Source: Mesorhizobium loti (GTDB lineage: Bacteria > Pseudomonadota > Alphaproteobacteria > Rhizobiales > Rhizobiaceae). Taken from it: a stretch of 64,000 nt of DNA. The notes beneath the pieces are model-generated. The model saw only the letters and a program-made list of their open reading frames with translations, did not search any database and had not been told where the DNA came from. The position numbers and the translations under genes were made by a program. The stretch is from NCBI RefSeq assembly GCF_002858745.1, contig NZ_PJRO01000001.1, positions 643,824 through 707,823 of the forward strand, written 5' to 3'. Below, piece after piece: positions 18,763-30,547 of the stretch (position 1 is the stretch's first letter; each line of letters starts with the position of its first letter).

Positions 18763-20079
18763 CTATTCGGCAACGGTTGCCTGGTCGCCCAGTGTCTTCA
18801 TGTCGGCGGTTTCGCCTTCCTTCGACTTCTGCGGCACTTTGAAGACCTGGCCCGGCCAGATGCGGTCCGGGTTGCGGATCTGCTGCTGGTTGGCGAGGTA
18901 GATGGTCGAAAAACGCATGCCATGCCCATAAACCCGACGCGAAATGCGCCAGAGCGAGTCACCGCGACGGATGATGACGGCATGGTCGACCTGCTCCAGC
19001 TTCGGCGCGACAGTGGTCGGAGCCTTGTCGGCGGATGCCGTATCCTGCTCAGACGCGGGCGACGCGGCATCGGAAGCAGCTGGAGCGACTGCCGCGACGG
19101 CTTCGCCGGGTTCGCGCTGGAATGGCACCGCAGCGCGGGCAATGACCTTGGCGCCGTCGGCATCCAGCAGATCGACCCGGATGGTGTAGTCGCCGACCGG
19201 CAGATCGCGGGTCGCCTCGACCAGGAACTGTCCCTTTTCAGATGTCACGGCTTCGCCGAGCAGGATTTCGTTGGCATAGGCGCGTACCTTGCGACCTGGG
19301 TCCGCAGTACCGGCGACAAAGATCTTGCCGCCGTCGATCTCGACAGCCCCGACTGCAACCTTTGGCGCTCCAGGTGCGGGCTGGCCTGCCGGTTCAGCCG
19401 GTTGGGCCGCGGAGGCTGCTGCCTGTGGCGATGCGGCTTGAGCGCCCGCAGGTTCCGATGCCGCTTGCTGGGCATTGGGTTCGCCGCTGGTTTCAGCCTT
19501 CGGCACAGAAAGCAGGGTTGCCGCTTTTCCTGGCTCCTCGACCAGTGCGAGAACCTGACCATTCGGCTTCTCGGGGATCGCGACAACGGCGGTCTGCGCC
19601 GACGGAACGACACCATTGGATGGAGAGGTAGAACGCAACTGCAACTGGTAGTTTCCGGGCTTCAGCGGATCGCTCAGAACGATGGCGAAGTCGCCGTCCG
19701 GCCCGGCCGTCGTTGAGCCGTACACCGTTGCACCTTGCACGACGTCCACCTTAGCGTTCGGGGCGGCTTTGCCGGCAACAACGACGGAGCCATCACCTTC
19801 GGCACGCACGACGTCGAAGGTTGGCGCGACCGGGCCCGTTGCCACGGGTGCGGGTGCGGCCGGCTTTTCGAGCGCTGGAGTCACTGCGGCCTGTTGCTGT
19901 GTAGACGGCTGTTGTGCCGCAGGCTGCTGTGCAGCCGGTGCGGGCGGTTGAGCGGCAATCTGAGCTGGTGGAGTGGATTTCAGGTAAGGGTCAAGAGCGC
20001 CGGAAACGTAGGCCACGCCGGCCACCGCCGCCGCGCCGCCTCCCGCAAATAGCAATGCCCTGACAAGCGCTGTTGCCAT
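18763..20079 (-). CDS. LysM domain protein with N-terminal anchor and Ig-like repeats
   Basis: The 438-residue protein starts with a single hydrophobic segment (LVRALLFAGGGAAAVAGVAYV), followed by a Pro/Gln/Ala-rich linker, two regions resembling bacterial Ig-like domains (VVAGKAAPNAKVDV and IFVAGTADPGRKVRAY share the same pattern), and a C-terminal LysM (VIIRRGDSLWRISRRVYG to WPGQVFKVP, about 367–417). The likely location is the periplasm, tethered to the inner membrane and binding peptidoglycan. No catalytic domain is visible. It is transcribed toward the arsR operon but separated from it by the operator region. Confidence 0.82.
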   Translation of the reverse strand: MATALVRALLFAGGGAAAVAGVAYVSGALDPYLKSTPPAQIAAQPPAPAAQQPAAQQPSTQQQAAVTPALEKPAAPAPVATGPVAPTFDVVRAEGDGSVVVAGKAAPNAKVDVVQGATVYGSTTAGPDGDFAIVLSDPLKPGNYQLQLRSTSPSNGVVPSAQTAVVAIPEKPNGQVLALVEEPGKAATLLSVPKAETSGEPNAQQAASEPAGAQAASPQAAASAAQPAEPAGQPAPGAPKVAVGAVEIDGGKIFVAGTADPGRKVRAYANEILLGEAVTSEKGQFLVEATRDLPVGDYTIRVDLLDADGAKVIARAAVPFQREPGEAVAAVAPAASDAASPASEQDTASADKAPTTVAPKLEQVDHAVIIRRGDSLWRISRRVYGHGMRFSTIYLANQQQIRNPDRIWPGQVFKVPQKSKEGETADMKTLGDQATVAE

Positions 20080-20195
20080 ATCCTCTTAGCCCCCTTAGCC
20101 ACCTATAGTTGGTCTAGCTGCTTTTCGAGAACCCGACAAGAAAAAGCCCGCCTCAAGGCTTGACCGAACTCGCAGACGGCATCACCAATCCAATC

Positions 20196-20807
20196 ATGAA
20201 CACGATTCGATCCGTCTGTGTTTATTGCGGCTCTTCACCTGGCCGCGATGGCGTTTACCTTGAGGCCGGGCGACAGCTCGGCCACTCGCTTGCCCGCTCG
20301 GGTCTGCGCCTGGTCTATGGCGGTGGGACCAAGGGCATCATGGGCGCGGTCGCCGAAGGCACCATACGCTCAGGCGGCAAGGTCATGGGCATCATTCCGC
20401 GCTTCCTGATGAACAGGGAAGCGACGGAAAGCGCTCTCGACCGGCTGCATGAACTGGTCGTCACCGAAAACATGCACCAGCGCAAGCACAGGATGTTCGA
20501 AGAATCCGACGCCTTCGTGGCGCTGCCGGGCGGTATCGGCACGGTCGAGGAAATCGTCGAGATCATGACCTGGGCACAGCTCGGTCACCATCGCAAGCCG
20601 ATCGTGTTCGCCAACATCAAGGGTTTCTGGGACCCTATGCTGGCGTTGATCGATCATATGGCAGCGGAAGGCTTCATCCATACCGCCCACAATGTGAGGC
20701 CCCTGGTGGTGGACGATCCCGAGAAGATCGTCGCAACCATTCTTGCCACAGGTGCTGCTGTCGACGCTCCGACCAGCGGCGTCTCCTCCGTCATCGACAA
20801 GATGTGA
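20196..20807 (+). CDS. LOG family protein (cytokinin riboside 5'-monophosphate phosphoribohydrolase type)
   Basis: From the ATG at 20196 the product has 203 residues and carries the LOG signature PGGIGTVEE, plus the nucleotide-binding GGGTKGIMG and the start VCVYCGSSPG. LOG enzymes hydrolyse nucleoside 5'-monophosphates, releasing the base, including cytokinins; in most bacteria the physiological substrate is AMP or unknown. A TTG at 20160 in frame would add twelve residues that are not family-like. It is divergent from the LysM gene and convergent with rarD. Confidence 0.88.
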   Translation: MNTIRSVCVYCGSSPGRDGVYLEAGRQLGHSLARSGLRLVYGGGTKGIMGAVAEGTIRSGGKVMGIIPRFLMNREATESALDRLHELVVTENMHQRKHRMFEESDAFVALPGGIGTVEEIVEIMTWAQLGHHRKPIVFANIKGFWDPMLALIDHMAAEGFIHTAHNVRPLVVDDPEKIVATILATGAAVDAPTSGVSSVIDKM

Positions 20808-20817
20808 CGTCGACCGC

Positions 20818-21726
20818 TCAGCCGCGCCGGCTCGCGACCAGCATTGACCATGTATAGATAGCCAGCGCCGCCCAGATCAGGCCGAAAGCGATGGCTTTTG
20901 TCGTGTCGAACGGCTCGCCGAAAATGAAGACGGCGATCAGAAACACGATTGTCGGCGCGATGTATTGCATGATGCCAATGGTGGAGAGGCGCAGCAACTT
21001 GGCGCCGAAGGCAAAAAGCAGCAGCGGTACGGCGGTGACGATACCGCTGCCCATGAACAGCAGCGTGTCCGTGGTATTGCCCGTCGCGAAATGCCCCTCA
21101 CCCGTCGACGCCAGCCAAATCACATAGGCAAGTGACGGAATGGAGAGAAGCAGCACCTCCAGCAGGAAGCCCTGGCTCGGACCGATAGGCAGTGTCTTGC
21201 GAAAGAACCCATAGGCTGCAAACGAGAAGGCCAGCGCCAGCGAAACCCAAGGCAACGTGCCGCTTTCGACGGTGAGCACGACCACGGCAACTGCCGCGAG
21301 CACCACTGCCACGATCTGCAGGCGGTTCAAACGCTCGCCAAGCAACAATGCGCCAACCAGAACGTTGACCAGTGGGTTGATGTAGTAGCCCAGCGCCGTC
21401 TCGACCGTGCGGTCGACGGCGATGGCCCAGACATAGATGCTCCAGTTGACCGTGATCAACGTTGCCGTCAGCGCTGCCATGGCCAGCATGCGCGGCGAGC
21501 GCAGTGCCACCTTGAAATCGCCGGTACGGCCGAGCCAGATCAGTACGGCGGCTGCGATCGGCACCGACCAGATGATGCGGTGCGCGATAACTTCAGCCAG
21601 CGGCAGATGTGCCACCGCCTTCATGTAGAAGGGCAAAAGCCCCCACAAAAGGTAAGCGCCTAGGGCCAGGACAAAGCCGCGACGCGCGTCTGCGTCAGCT
21701 TCCATGGGTACAGTCTGGCTGGTCAT
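20818..21726 (-). CDS. rarD: EamA family transporter RarD
   Basis: A 302-residue inner-membrane protein with ten hydrophobic segments and RarD-type features: GAYLLWGLLPFYMKAV at the start, AHRIIWSVP, and NWSIYVWAIAVDRTVETALGYYINPL in family-typical order. RarD proteins were named for chloramphenicol sensitivity, but their transport substrate is unclear. The product differs clearly from the two EamA transporters at 9.8–11.7 kb. No partner gene overlaps it. Confidence 0.88.
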   Translation of the reverse strand: MTSQTVPMEADADARRGFVLALGAYLLWGLLPFYMKAVAHLPLAEVIAHRIIWSVPIAAAVLIWLGRTGDFKVALRSPRMLAMAALTATLITVNWSIYVWAIAVDRTVETALGYYINPLVNVLVGALLLGERLNRLQIVAVVLAAVAVVVLTVESGTLPWVSLALAFSFAAYGFFRKTLPIGPSQGFLLEVLLLSIPSLAYVIWLASTGEGHFATGNTTDTLLFMGSGIVTAVPLLLFAFGAKLLRLSTIGIMQYIAPTIVFLIAVFIFGEPFDTTKAIAFGLIWAALAIYTWSMLVASRRG

Positions 21727-21854
21727 GGCTCAAACCTATGCGCCAGCGAATGCGCCAAGACCATCAACTAATTCTGATGTATCATGGATTTTCGCTGATG
21801 GATTCCGCAAAGATCACGGTGCCGCCCGGATGAAGATATGCGGGCAGCGGATTG

Positions 21855-24899
<3,045 letters not shown>

Positions 24900-24903
<4 letters not shown>

Positions 24904-25379
24904 GATCTGTCCTCCAGGGGCCAGGTTGCGGTGTCGTGATCGGGGTGCTGGTGAATGGACGGGGCAATCGCCGCATACCATTCGGACTCATCCGTGGAAG
25001 GCTCTGAAGAATCGATCTCATCGAACCACGGCATCTTGGTGCGAAGTCCGCACTGAAATGTCGGTTTGACGGCGGCCGGCTCGTCGAGCGCACCCAGCAC
25101 CACGTTGACGGTGTTGCGGTCGAGCACATCGAAGAGCAATGGCGTTCCGCAATCACGGCAGAAACCGCGCCGCACGAGATCGGACGAACGGAACCAACTC
25201 ACTTCGCCGCGCGTCACCGCAAATTTGGCCTTCGGCGCGCGCGCAAGCGGCAAGAAGTAGTTACCGGATGCCTTCTGGCACATGCGGCAATGACAGACAT
25301 GCGCGTTCTCGAGCGTGATATCGATGCGGTAGCGCACCGCGCCGCACTGGCAGCCACCTGTCGAGGCCTCGTCGCTCAC
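24900..25379 (-). CDS. GFA family zinc protein, second of three tandem paralogues
   Basis: The 159-residue product has the same layout as its neighbours: GGCQCGAVRY, CHCRMCQKASGNYF, FCRDCGTPL. Between the cysteine clusters it has charged inserts (RAPKAKFAVTRGEVSWFRSS) unlike the other two, so the copies have probably specialised. The C-terminal HQHPDHDTATWP tail is shared by two of the three paralogues. The start MSDEASTGG overlaps the stop of the first GFA gene. Confidence 0.88.
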
Positions 25380-25879
25380 GACTGCTGTTCCTGATCAACC
25401 GGCGGCCAGGCCACGGTGTCGTGGTCGGGGTGCTGATGGTTCACTATCGACGTTACGAACGGCAGCGAAACGGGATCTTCTTCCGTTACCCCGCCAGGCA
25501 ATGAGGGGATGGCATCGACATAAGGCAGCTTCGCCTCGATACCCCACTGGATCGTCGGCGGAATTTCTTCCGGATGATCGAAGGCCGCGATAGCCAGCGC
25601 GATGCCATCCGGAGCCTCAAAAGTCAGCGGGGTACCGCATTCGGGACAAAAGCCGCGCTTGGCGAAATTGGAGGACTGGAAAAGCTTTGGCTCGGCGCGC
25701 GTCCATGTCAGCCTCGCACCGGCAATGGAAACCAGCGGCTGGTAAAAATTGCCGCTCGCCTTCTGGCACATGCGGCAATGGCAGATCGAGGCTTCGCCAA
25801 GCACGCCCTCGACGCGAAAGCGTACCGCGCCACACTGGCATCCGCCGGCATAAGTGGGTCTGTTGTCGAGGGTCATCAT
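25376..25879 (-). CDS. GFA family zinc protein, first of three tandem paralogues
   Basis: The 167-residue product again carries GGCQCGAVRF, CHCRMCQKASGNFY and FCPECGTPL. It ends with NHQHPDHDTVAWPP, almost the tail of the middle copy, so these two are probably the most closely related. Two adjacent ATG codons (25879 and 25876) overlap the VOC gene's stop. A formaldehyde, thiol-adduct or other small-aldehyde role is only a family-level guess. Confidence 0.88.
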   Translation of the reverse strand: MMTLDNRPTYAGGCQCGAVRFRVEGVLGEASICHCRMCQKASGNFYQPLVSIAGARLTWTRAEPKLFQSSNFAKRGFCPECGTPLTFEAPDGIALAIAAFDHPEEIPPTIQWGIEAKLPYVDAIPSLPGGVTEEDPVSLPFVTSIVNHQHPDHDTVAWPPVDQEQQS

Positions 25880-26259
25880 GCGGGCCTGTGGCAGACGGCT
25901 TCGATGTTGTTGCCGTCGGGATCGAAAACGAAGGCAGCATAATAGTGCTCGTGGTAGTGCGGACGCAGCCCAGGGGCCCCGTTGTCCTTGCCGCCGGACG
26001 CGAGCGCTGCCTTGTGGAACGCGTCGACATCGGCACGACTATGGGCGGTGAAGGCATAGTGGCGGCCAGGCGCCGGTGTCGTCGTCTCGTGAAGCCAGAA
26101 CACCGGCCGATCTCGGCCATAACCGCCAACCTTGGCGCCGCCCGTATACTGCTCAGGCACCATGTAAAGCAGCGAGGCGCCGAGCGGCGCCATCGCCTTA
26201 TCATAGAACGTCTTCGCCGCCGCAAAGTCGACGACTGAAATGCCGGTATGATCGATCAT
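25876..26259 (-). CDS. VOC family (glyoxalase/bleomycin-resistance-like) protein
   Basis: The 127-residue protein has a vicinal-oxygen-chelate fold with an early [22 protein letters not shown] motif, a central [17 protein letters not shown] and a final [20 protein letters not shown] strand containing the usual metal-ligand region. The actual reaction (isomerisation, dioxygenation or drug binding) cannot be assigned. It overlaps cysS upstream and the first GFA gene downstream by four bases each, which is suggestive of joint small-molecule detoxification with the GFA proteins. Confidence 0.87.
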   Translation of the reverse strand: MIDHTGISVVDFAAAKTFYDKAMAPLGASLLYMVPEQYTGGAKVGGYGRDRPVFWLHETTTPAPGRHYAFTAHSRADVDAFHKAALASGGKDNGAPGLRPHYHEHYYAAFVFDPDGNNIEAVCHRPA

Positions 26260-27692
26260 CTCTTCACCTCCCAGGTCGTCACGCGCTCGCCAGTCACAGG
26301 ATCCTTGCCATCCTTCAACTGGATACCCTGTGCCAGCAATGCGTCACGGACGCGATCTGCCTCGGCCCAGTTCCTGGCTGCGATGAAAGCCAGGCGCTCC
26401 GCTATGGTCTTCGAAACAGCCTGCTCGTCAATGACCGGGGTCGCAAGACTGAAACCCAGGAATTGCAACGCCGCCTTGAGACTTGCCGCTGCAGTGTTTC
26501 CCTCCGCAGCATCCGTCGCAAGCTGCGTCAGCAGCTGGAACGCCTGATAGGTACCGAGATCGTCCGAAAGCGCCTCGACAACGGCTTGCGGAACACTACC
26601 CGCCTCGCCGGCTGCCAGATCGGCGGCGCGCTTCCATTTGCGCAACGTGTTCTCGGCCTCTTCCAGCTTGCGGACCGAAAAATCGATCGGCTCGCGATAG
26701 TGTGTCATCAGCATGGCGAGGCGCAGTACCTCGCCTGGCCATTTGCGGCCGCCGAAGGTCTCGGTCTCCAGGAGTTCGTTGATCGAGTAGAAATTGCCCA
26801 GGCTCTTGGACATCTTCTGCCCTTCGACCTGCAGGAAGCCGTTGTGCATCCACACCTTGGCCATCACCGCAGTGCCGTGGGCGCAGCGTGACTGCGCGAT
26901 CTCGTTTTCATGGTGCGGAAAGATGAGGTCCAGGCCGCCGCCATGGATGTCAAAGACTTCACCGAGATAGGCTGCACTCATGGCCGAGCACTCGATGTGC
27001 CAACCAGGCCGCCCCCTGCCCCATGGGCTTTGCCAACCAGGCTCTTCCTCGGATGACAGCTTCCACAGGACAAAATCGCCTGGATTTTTCTTGTGCGCGT
27101 CAACGGCGACGCGGGCACCAGCCTGCTGCTCGTCCAGCGGACGCTTGGAGAGTTCGCCATAGTCCGGCATCGACGCTGTATCGAACAGCACCTCGCCTTC
27201 CGCGGTGTAGGCATGGCCGCGATCGATCAGTTGATGGATCAAGCCGATCATGTCGGTCTTGCCATCAGCGCGCGGCTCGACGAACTCAGTGGCGCGCGGT
27301 TCGTGCGTCGGCTCGAGGCAACCGAGCGTGGCGACGTCCTTGTGGAACTGGTCTGCCGTCTTCTCGGTTACCCGCCGGATTGCTTCGTTGAGCGACAGCT
27401 TGCCTGAGGCGATATCGTCGCCGAAATCGCGCAGGGCGCGCGCGTTGATCTTGTCGTCGAGGTCGGTGATGTTTCGAACATAGGTGATGTGCTCGGCGCC
27501 ATAGGCATGGCGAAGCAGCCTGAACAGCACATCGAAGACGATCACCGGCCGGGCATTGCCGATGTGGGCGAAGTCGTAGACGGTCGGGCCGCAGACATAC
27601 ATGCGCACATTGGCGGGATCGATGGGGACAAAATCCTCCTTCGCCCTGTTCAACGTGTTGTAGAGGCGCAAGCCTTTCGAACCCTCGGACAT
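26256..27692 (-). CDS. cysS: Cysteine–tRNA ligase
   Basis: CysRS charges tRNA-Cys with cysteine. The 478-residue product has the zinc/active-site start [18 protein letters not shown] (HIGN in place of HIGH), further zinc ligands in WHIECSAM and HHENE, and the KMSKSLGN signature loop. The start [12 protein letters not shown] at 27692 is preceded by a GGGGAAGGGGAAG site; a longer reading would add 50 Arg/Gly-rich residues not found in the family. It heads the operon cysS–VOC–GFA×3–pip–cimA. Confidence 0.96.
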   Translation of the reverse strand: MSEGSKGLRLYNTLNRAKEDFVPIDPANVRMYVCGPTVYDFAHIGNARPVIVFDVLFRLLRHAYGAEHITYVRNITDLDDKINARALRDFGDDIASGKLSLNEAIRRVTEKTADQFHKDVATLGCLEPTHEPRATEFVEPRADGKTDMIGLIHQLIDRGHAYTAEGEVLFDTASMPDYGELSKRPLDEQQAGARVAVDAHKKNPGDFVLWKLSSEEEPGWQSPWGRGRPGWHIECSAMSAAYLGEVFDIHGGGLDLIFPHHENEIAQSRCAHGTAVMAKVWMHNGFLQVEGQKMSKSLGNFYSINELLETETFGGRKWPGEVLRLAMLMTHYREPIDFSVRKLEEAENTLRKWKRAADLAAGEAGSVPQAVVEALSDDLGTYQAFQLLTQLATDAAEGNTAAASLKAALQFLGFSLATPVIDEQAVSKTIAERLAFIAARNWAEADRVRDALLAQGIQLKDGKDPVTGERVTTWEVKR

Positions 27693-28080
27693 TCTTCCCC
27701 TTCCCCGCCGATCCCGGCCGCCGCGCGTTTTCGCGCACAATCGAACACCAGCCTGCTGGCCGGGGCGTTGTCCACTCAGAGAGAAAGTTGAGGCGAAAAC
27801 GTCCAGACCAGCGCGAGCGCTAGCCAATAATGCAAATGCCACAAATGGCGAAAGACGTTCTCATGGGCGGCTTTATCGCGCTCGCCTGTGTTGCCGTCAA
27901 GTCGCAACTTTCGCCGACAAGTCGCCCAGGCGACAGCAAAGGGTGTGAAGAAACAATTTCTTAAGCATGTGCGTTCAGTGCTATAATATTCGTCGGCTCA
28001 CGTGGAAAACGCCACGATTTGGTCGGAATCGGCCATCATGTGCAGCGCCTTCCAGTGACCTTGACCTTGGGGAAGTCGTA
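27693..28080. other. 388-bp gap upstream of cysS
   Basis: This gap separates divergently oriented cysS and a 51-codon gene. It must carry the cysS-operon promoter. I see no convincing small gene, RNA gene or T-box-like leader in it; short CAAGTCGC repeats near 27.9 kb are the only visible structure. Confidence 0.5.
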
Positions 28081-28236
28081 ATGCCACGCAGCAAGCAAGA
28101 AGCCAGTCGAGCTAAACAACCGGCACTCGCCAGCCAATATCGGGCAATCGGCCCAGCGGCGGTGGTTGCGGCCCTGCTCCACACGGCTAAGAAGAAAAAG
28201 CCCGCGCACAAGATCATTTCGCCACGCGCGGCCTGA
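28081..28236 (+). CDS. Small basic protein of unknown function
   Basis: A 51-residue reading frame starts at an ATG preceded by TTGGGGAAG. It is rich in Lys/Arg/Ala and ends with KKKKPAHKIISPRAA after a short hydrophobic run (AAVVAALLH). No family is recognised. The composition could suit a nucleic-acid or membrane-surface-binding peptide. The good ribosome-binding site and codon use like that of its neighbours favour a real gene, but it is short. Confidence 0.5.
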   Translation: MPRSKQEASRAKQPALASQYRAIGPAAVVAALLHTAKKKKPAHKIISPRAA

Positions 28237-28296
28237 CAGAACGGTCTGTGGGCGCAGACCGCCGCTGACGAGCATATGCTCGTTCAGCGCGACAAA

Positions 28297-29079
28297 CTAG
28301 AATAGCGACATCTGATCAGCATCGTCGCCATCGGGTTTCCTGCGCGCTGGTTTGGCCGGCCTTTGCTCGGTCGCGTCTTGAACCGACGTCACAAATCTCT
28401 CCTGGATTTCAGGCCCCGTGTTGGCGACCTTGTTGACGAGGTCTGAAACCGGGATCGCCTCGAAAAAACCCTCCTCGACCGGGCGCAGAAGCTCAGCGAC
28501 AGCACGCGGCTCCTGGCCTCTGCAATCCAGCCAGCGTGAAAAATCCCCAGGATGGATCACGACCGGCATCCGGTCGTGGATATGGGCAATGTCGGCATTT
28601 GCGGTCGTAGTCATGATGGCGCCGGTATCCATCTCGGAACCGCCGGGGTCCGCATAGGTCTCCATGAGCCCGGCAAAGGCGACGATGCCCCCGTCTTTCG
28701 GACGCACCCAATAGGCCTGTCTTGTCCTGCTGCCCATCTGGCGCCATTCATAAAAACCGCTCGCCGGCACCAGGGTGCGACGATGGCGCATAGCGGTACG
28801 AAAGGAGGCCTTCTCAACCGCGCTTTCGGAGCGGGCATTGATGAGAAGCGGAAACTGACGCGTGTCCTTGACCCAGGCGGGTATCAGCCCCCAGCGAACC
28901 AGCATGGAAGTACGGTCGGAACGGTTCGAACCAGGTGCCTTCGGAGCGCCGGAAAGCACCATCATGATGGGTTGCGTGGGTGCGATGTTGTAGCGCTCCG
29001 GAAAGGCTTCGACATCATCCAGGCCCATGAAGGTGCTGGTCTGGTCCGGTGTCGCGGTCAGGGCAAAACGTCCGCACAT
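28297..29079 (-). CDS. SOS response-associated peptidase (SRAP, YedK/HMCES-like)
   Basis: The 260-residue protein starts MCGRFAL, exposing catalytic Cys2 after Met removal. SRAP proteins cross-link through Cys2 to abasic sites in single-stranded DNA. Conserved segments include NIAPTQ, RWGLIPAW, NARSE, a Glu in GFYEW and a His in HDRMPV. The start at 29079 is fixed by the required Met–Cys terminus; a longer reading would bury Cys2. A disordered Lys/Arg/Asp-rich tail ends in DADQMSLF. It is divergent from the Nudix gene. Confidence 0.93.
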   Translation of the reverse strand: MCGRFALTATPDQTSTFMGLDDVEAFPERYNIAPTQPIMMVLSGAPKAPGSNRSDRTSMLVRWGLIPAWVKDTRQFPLLINARSESAVEKASFRTAMRHRRTLVPASGFYEWRQMGSRTRQAYWVRPKDGGIVAFAGLMETYADPGGSEMDTGAIMTTTANADIAHIHDRMPVVIHPGDFSRWLDCRGQEPRAVAELLRPVEEGFFEAIPVSDLVNKVANTGPEIQERFVTSVQDATEQRPAKPARRKPDGDDADQMSLF

Positions 29080-29208
29080 GGCGCAATCTCTTCTCTGTCT
29101 GGGCCCGAAAGTGGTGGTGGAAGCGCGTCGCTGCAACCGCTAAAGCTCGGTTTGGCAGCGCGATCCACAGCCATCGCGCGGTCTGGAACATCAGGAAGAC
29201 AGAATGAA

Positions 29209-29634
29209 ATGACCAGCAGGCAGACCATACCCTCGGTTTCCGTGGCGGTCGTGCGTGGCAACACGGTGCTTCTGGTCAAGCGGGCCCGACCGCCCTCTCA
29301 AGGCGTCTATGCTTTTCCAGGCGGCAAGGTCGAGGCCGGCGAAAGCCTGGAGACAGCGGCGAAACGGGAGCTTCTTGAGGAAACCGGCCTCGACGCTGCC
29401 GACTTACACCCGCTGATCGAGATTTTCATCGACGGCTCTGTCGAAGGCCATCCCGTCGATTACCGTCTGGCTGTATTTGGTGCCCGCTACATCGGAGGCG
29501 AAGCGAAAGCCGACGATGATGCTGAAACGGCTGCCTTCTACACGCTTGCCGAGATGGAAACGATGCCGCTGGTTGGTTCAGTCTTCTCGGTAGCCCAGGA
29601 TCTGCTGCAACCGGACAAAAAGCCATTGGGCTAA
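29209..29634 (+). CDS. Nudix hydrolase
   Basis: From ATG 29209 the 141-residue product contains a Nudix box GX5EX7REUXEEXGU (GGKVEAGES…RELLEETGL), which binds divalent metals and cleaves nucleoside diphosphates linked to another moiety. An early VSVAVVRGNTVLLVKRA strand is typical of MutT-like or ADP-ribose-type Nudix proteins. Substrate is open. The start is the ATG of ATGACCAGC; an adjoining upstream ATG is stopped at once. Divergent placement from SRAP hints at a shared nucleotide/DNA-damage context, but this is not proof. Confidence 0.9.
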   Translation: MTSRQTIPSVSVAVVRGNTVLLVKRARPPSQGVYAFPGGKVEAGESLETAAKRELLEETGLDAADLHPLIEIFIDGSVEGHPVDYRLAVFGARYIGGEAKADDDAETAAFYTLAEMETMPLVGSVFSVAQDLLQPDKKPLG

Positions 29635-29681
29635 GCCCAGGAACGCCTTGCAGCAGACAAATTGTTTCTTCACAAAGGCTT

Positions 29682-30059
29682 ATGATCCGCGCGTTCGCTC
29701 TTTTCGTGCTTGGCCTCGCCATTTTCGTGGCCGCCCCGGTGCGCCCCGCGGCGGCAGCCGAGGCTCCATTCGAGCCGGGGCTGATGCGGCTGGCCGAGGT
29801 TTTGGGTTCCCTGCATTTCCTGCGCAACCTCTGCGGCGAAAAGGGAGACCAATGGCGAGGCGAGATGGAAAAGCTGCTGGAGTCCGAGAATCCCGATCCG
29901 GAACGGCGTGCGCGCTTCGTCGCTGCATTCAACCGGGGCTACCGCTCGTTCGGCAGCACCTATACACAGTGCACCTCGTCGGCGAGCGAGGCGATCAACC
30001 GGTACATGAAAGAGGGTGAGAAACTCTCGCGCGACATCGCGTCGCGCTACGGCAATTAG
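29682..30059 (+). CDS. TIGR02301 family exported protein
   Basis: The 125-residue protein has a signal peptide (FALFVLGLAIFVAAPVRPAAAAE) and a mature helical part with two cysteines (NLCGE and YTQCTSS). It matches the TIGR02301 family, found in Rhizobiales, with the characteristic LGSLHFLRNLCG and FNRGYRSFGSTYTQC stretches. Function is unknown; the two cysteines could form a disulfide in the periplasm. It follows the Nudix gene by 47 bases on the same strand. Confidence 0.8.
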   Translation: MIRAFALFVLGLAIFVAAPVRPAAAAEAPFEPGLMRLAEVLGSLHFLRNLCGEKGDQWRGEMEKLLESENPDPERRARFVAAFNRGYRSFGSTYTQCTSSASEAINRYMKEGEKLSRDIASRYGN

Positions 30060-30198
30060 CGAGCTGTTAACTTTTTCACCATTGTGGCAGCACAGCACCA
30101 AAGTCCTGTGGTAGGAACCTTAATGGGACATTAAAGGGACGGGTCAAGTTTGATCCTCATTTGAAGGATCGCCACTTGGATAAGGGTGATAGTTGCGT

Positions 30199-30456
30199 AT
30201 GGGACACACAGCCAACGATATCGATGCCCTCGTCAGGGAAGAAAAGCGCCTGACCGCCGTCGAAAGCCACAGCGAAGCGTGGGCCGAAGGGCTTTCAGCG
30301 GGCATTGAGCCAGATATCATCGCAGAGGCGGCACTGGAAACGGCGTTTTGTGAGATGCTGCGCGCCAATGGCGAAACCGCAGCCCTTGCCCTGCTCGACA
30401 GGATGCGTGAAAAGGTGATTGCTGGGGCGTTCGAACCCGACCAAGTGCGGCACTGA
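30199..30456 (+). CDS. Small Rhizobiales protein of unknown function
   Basis: The 85-residue product is acidic and helical, without signal or membrane segments. Helices such as DALVREEKRLTAVESHSEAW and ILIMREKVIAG-like turns suggest a small cytosolic adaptor, but no family is recognised. The start MGHTAND is chosen over a TTG six bases upstream. An 8-bp hairpin follows its stop codon. Confidence 0.62.
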   Translation: MGHTANDIDALVREEKRLTAVESHSEAWAEGLSAGIEPDIIAEAALETAFCEMLRANGETAALALLDRMREKVIAGAFEPDQVRH

Positions 30457-30475
30457 ACCGGCGTCCGGCGCCGAC

Positions 30476-30497
30476 CGGCGGAATTGCCTTTCCGCCG
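30476..30497 (+). promoter_or_regulatory. GC-rich hairpin between two unknown genes
   Basis: CGGCGGAA (30476–30483) and TTCCGCCG (30490–30497) form an 8-bp perfect stem with a 6-base loop. It is followed by a GC-rich segment rather than a T-tract, so a termination role is doubtful. Confidence 0.4.
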
Positions 30498-30547
30498 CGC
30501 GGCGGCATACCGACCGGGCATTGCCCGGCAGCATGGAGAGGCGGCCG

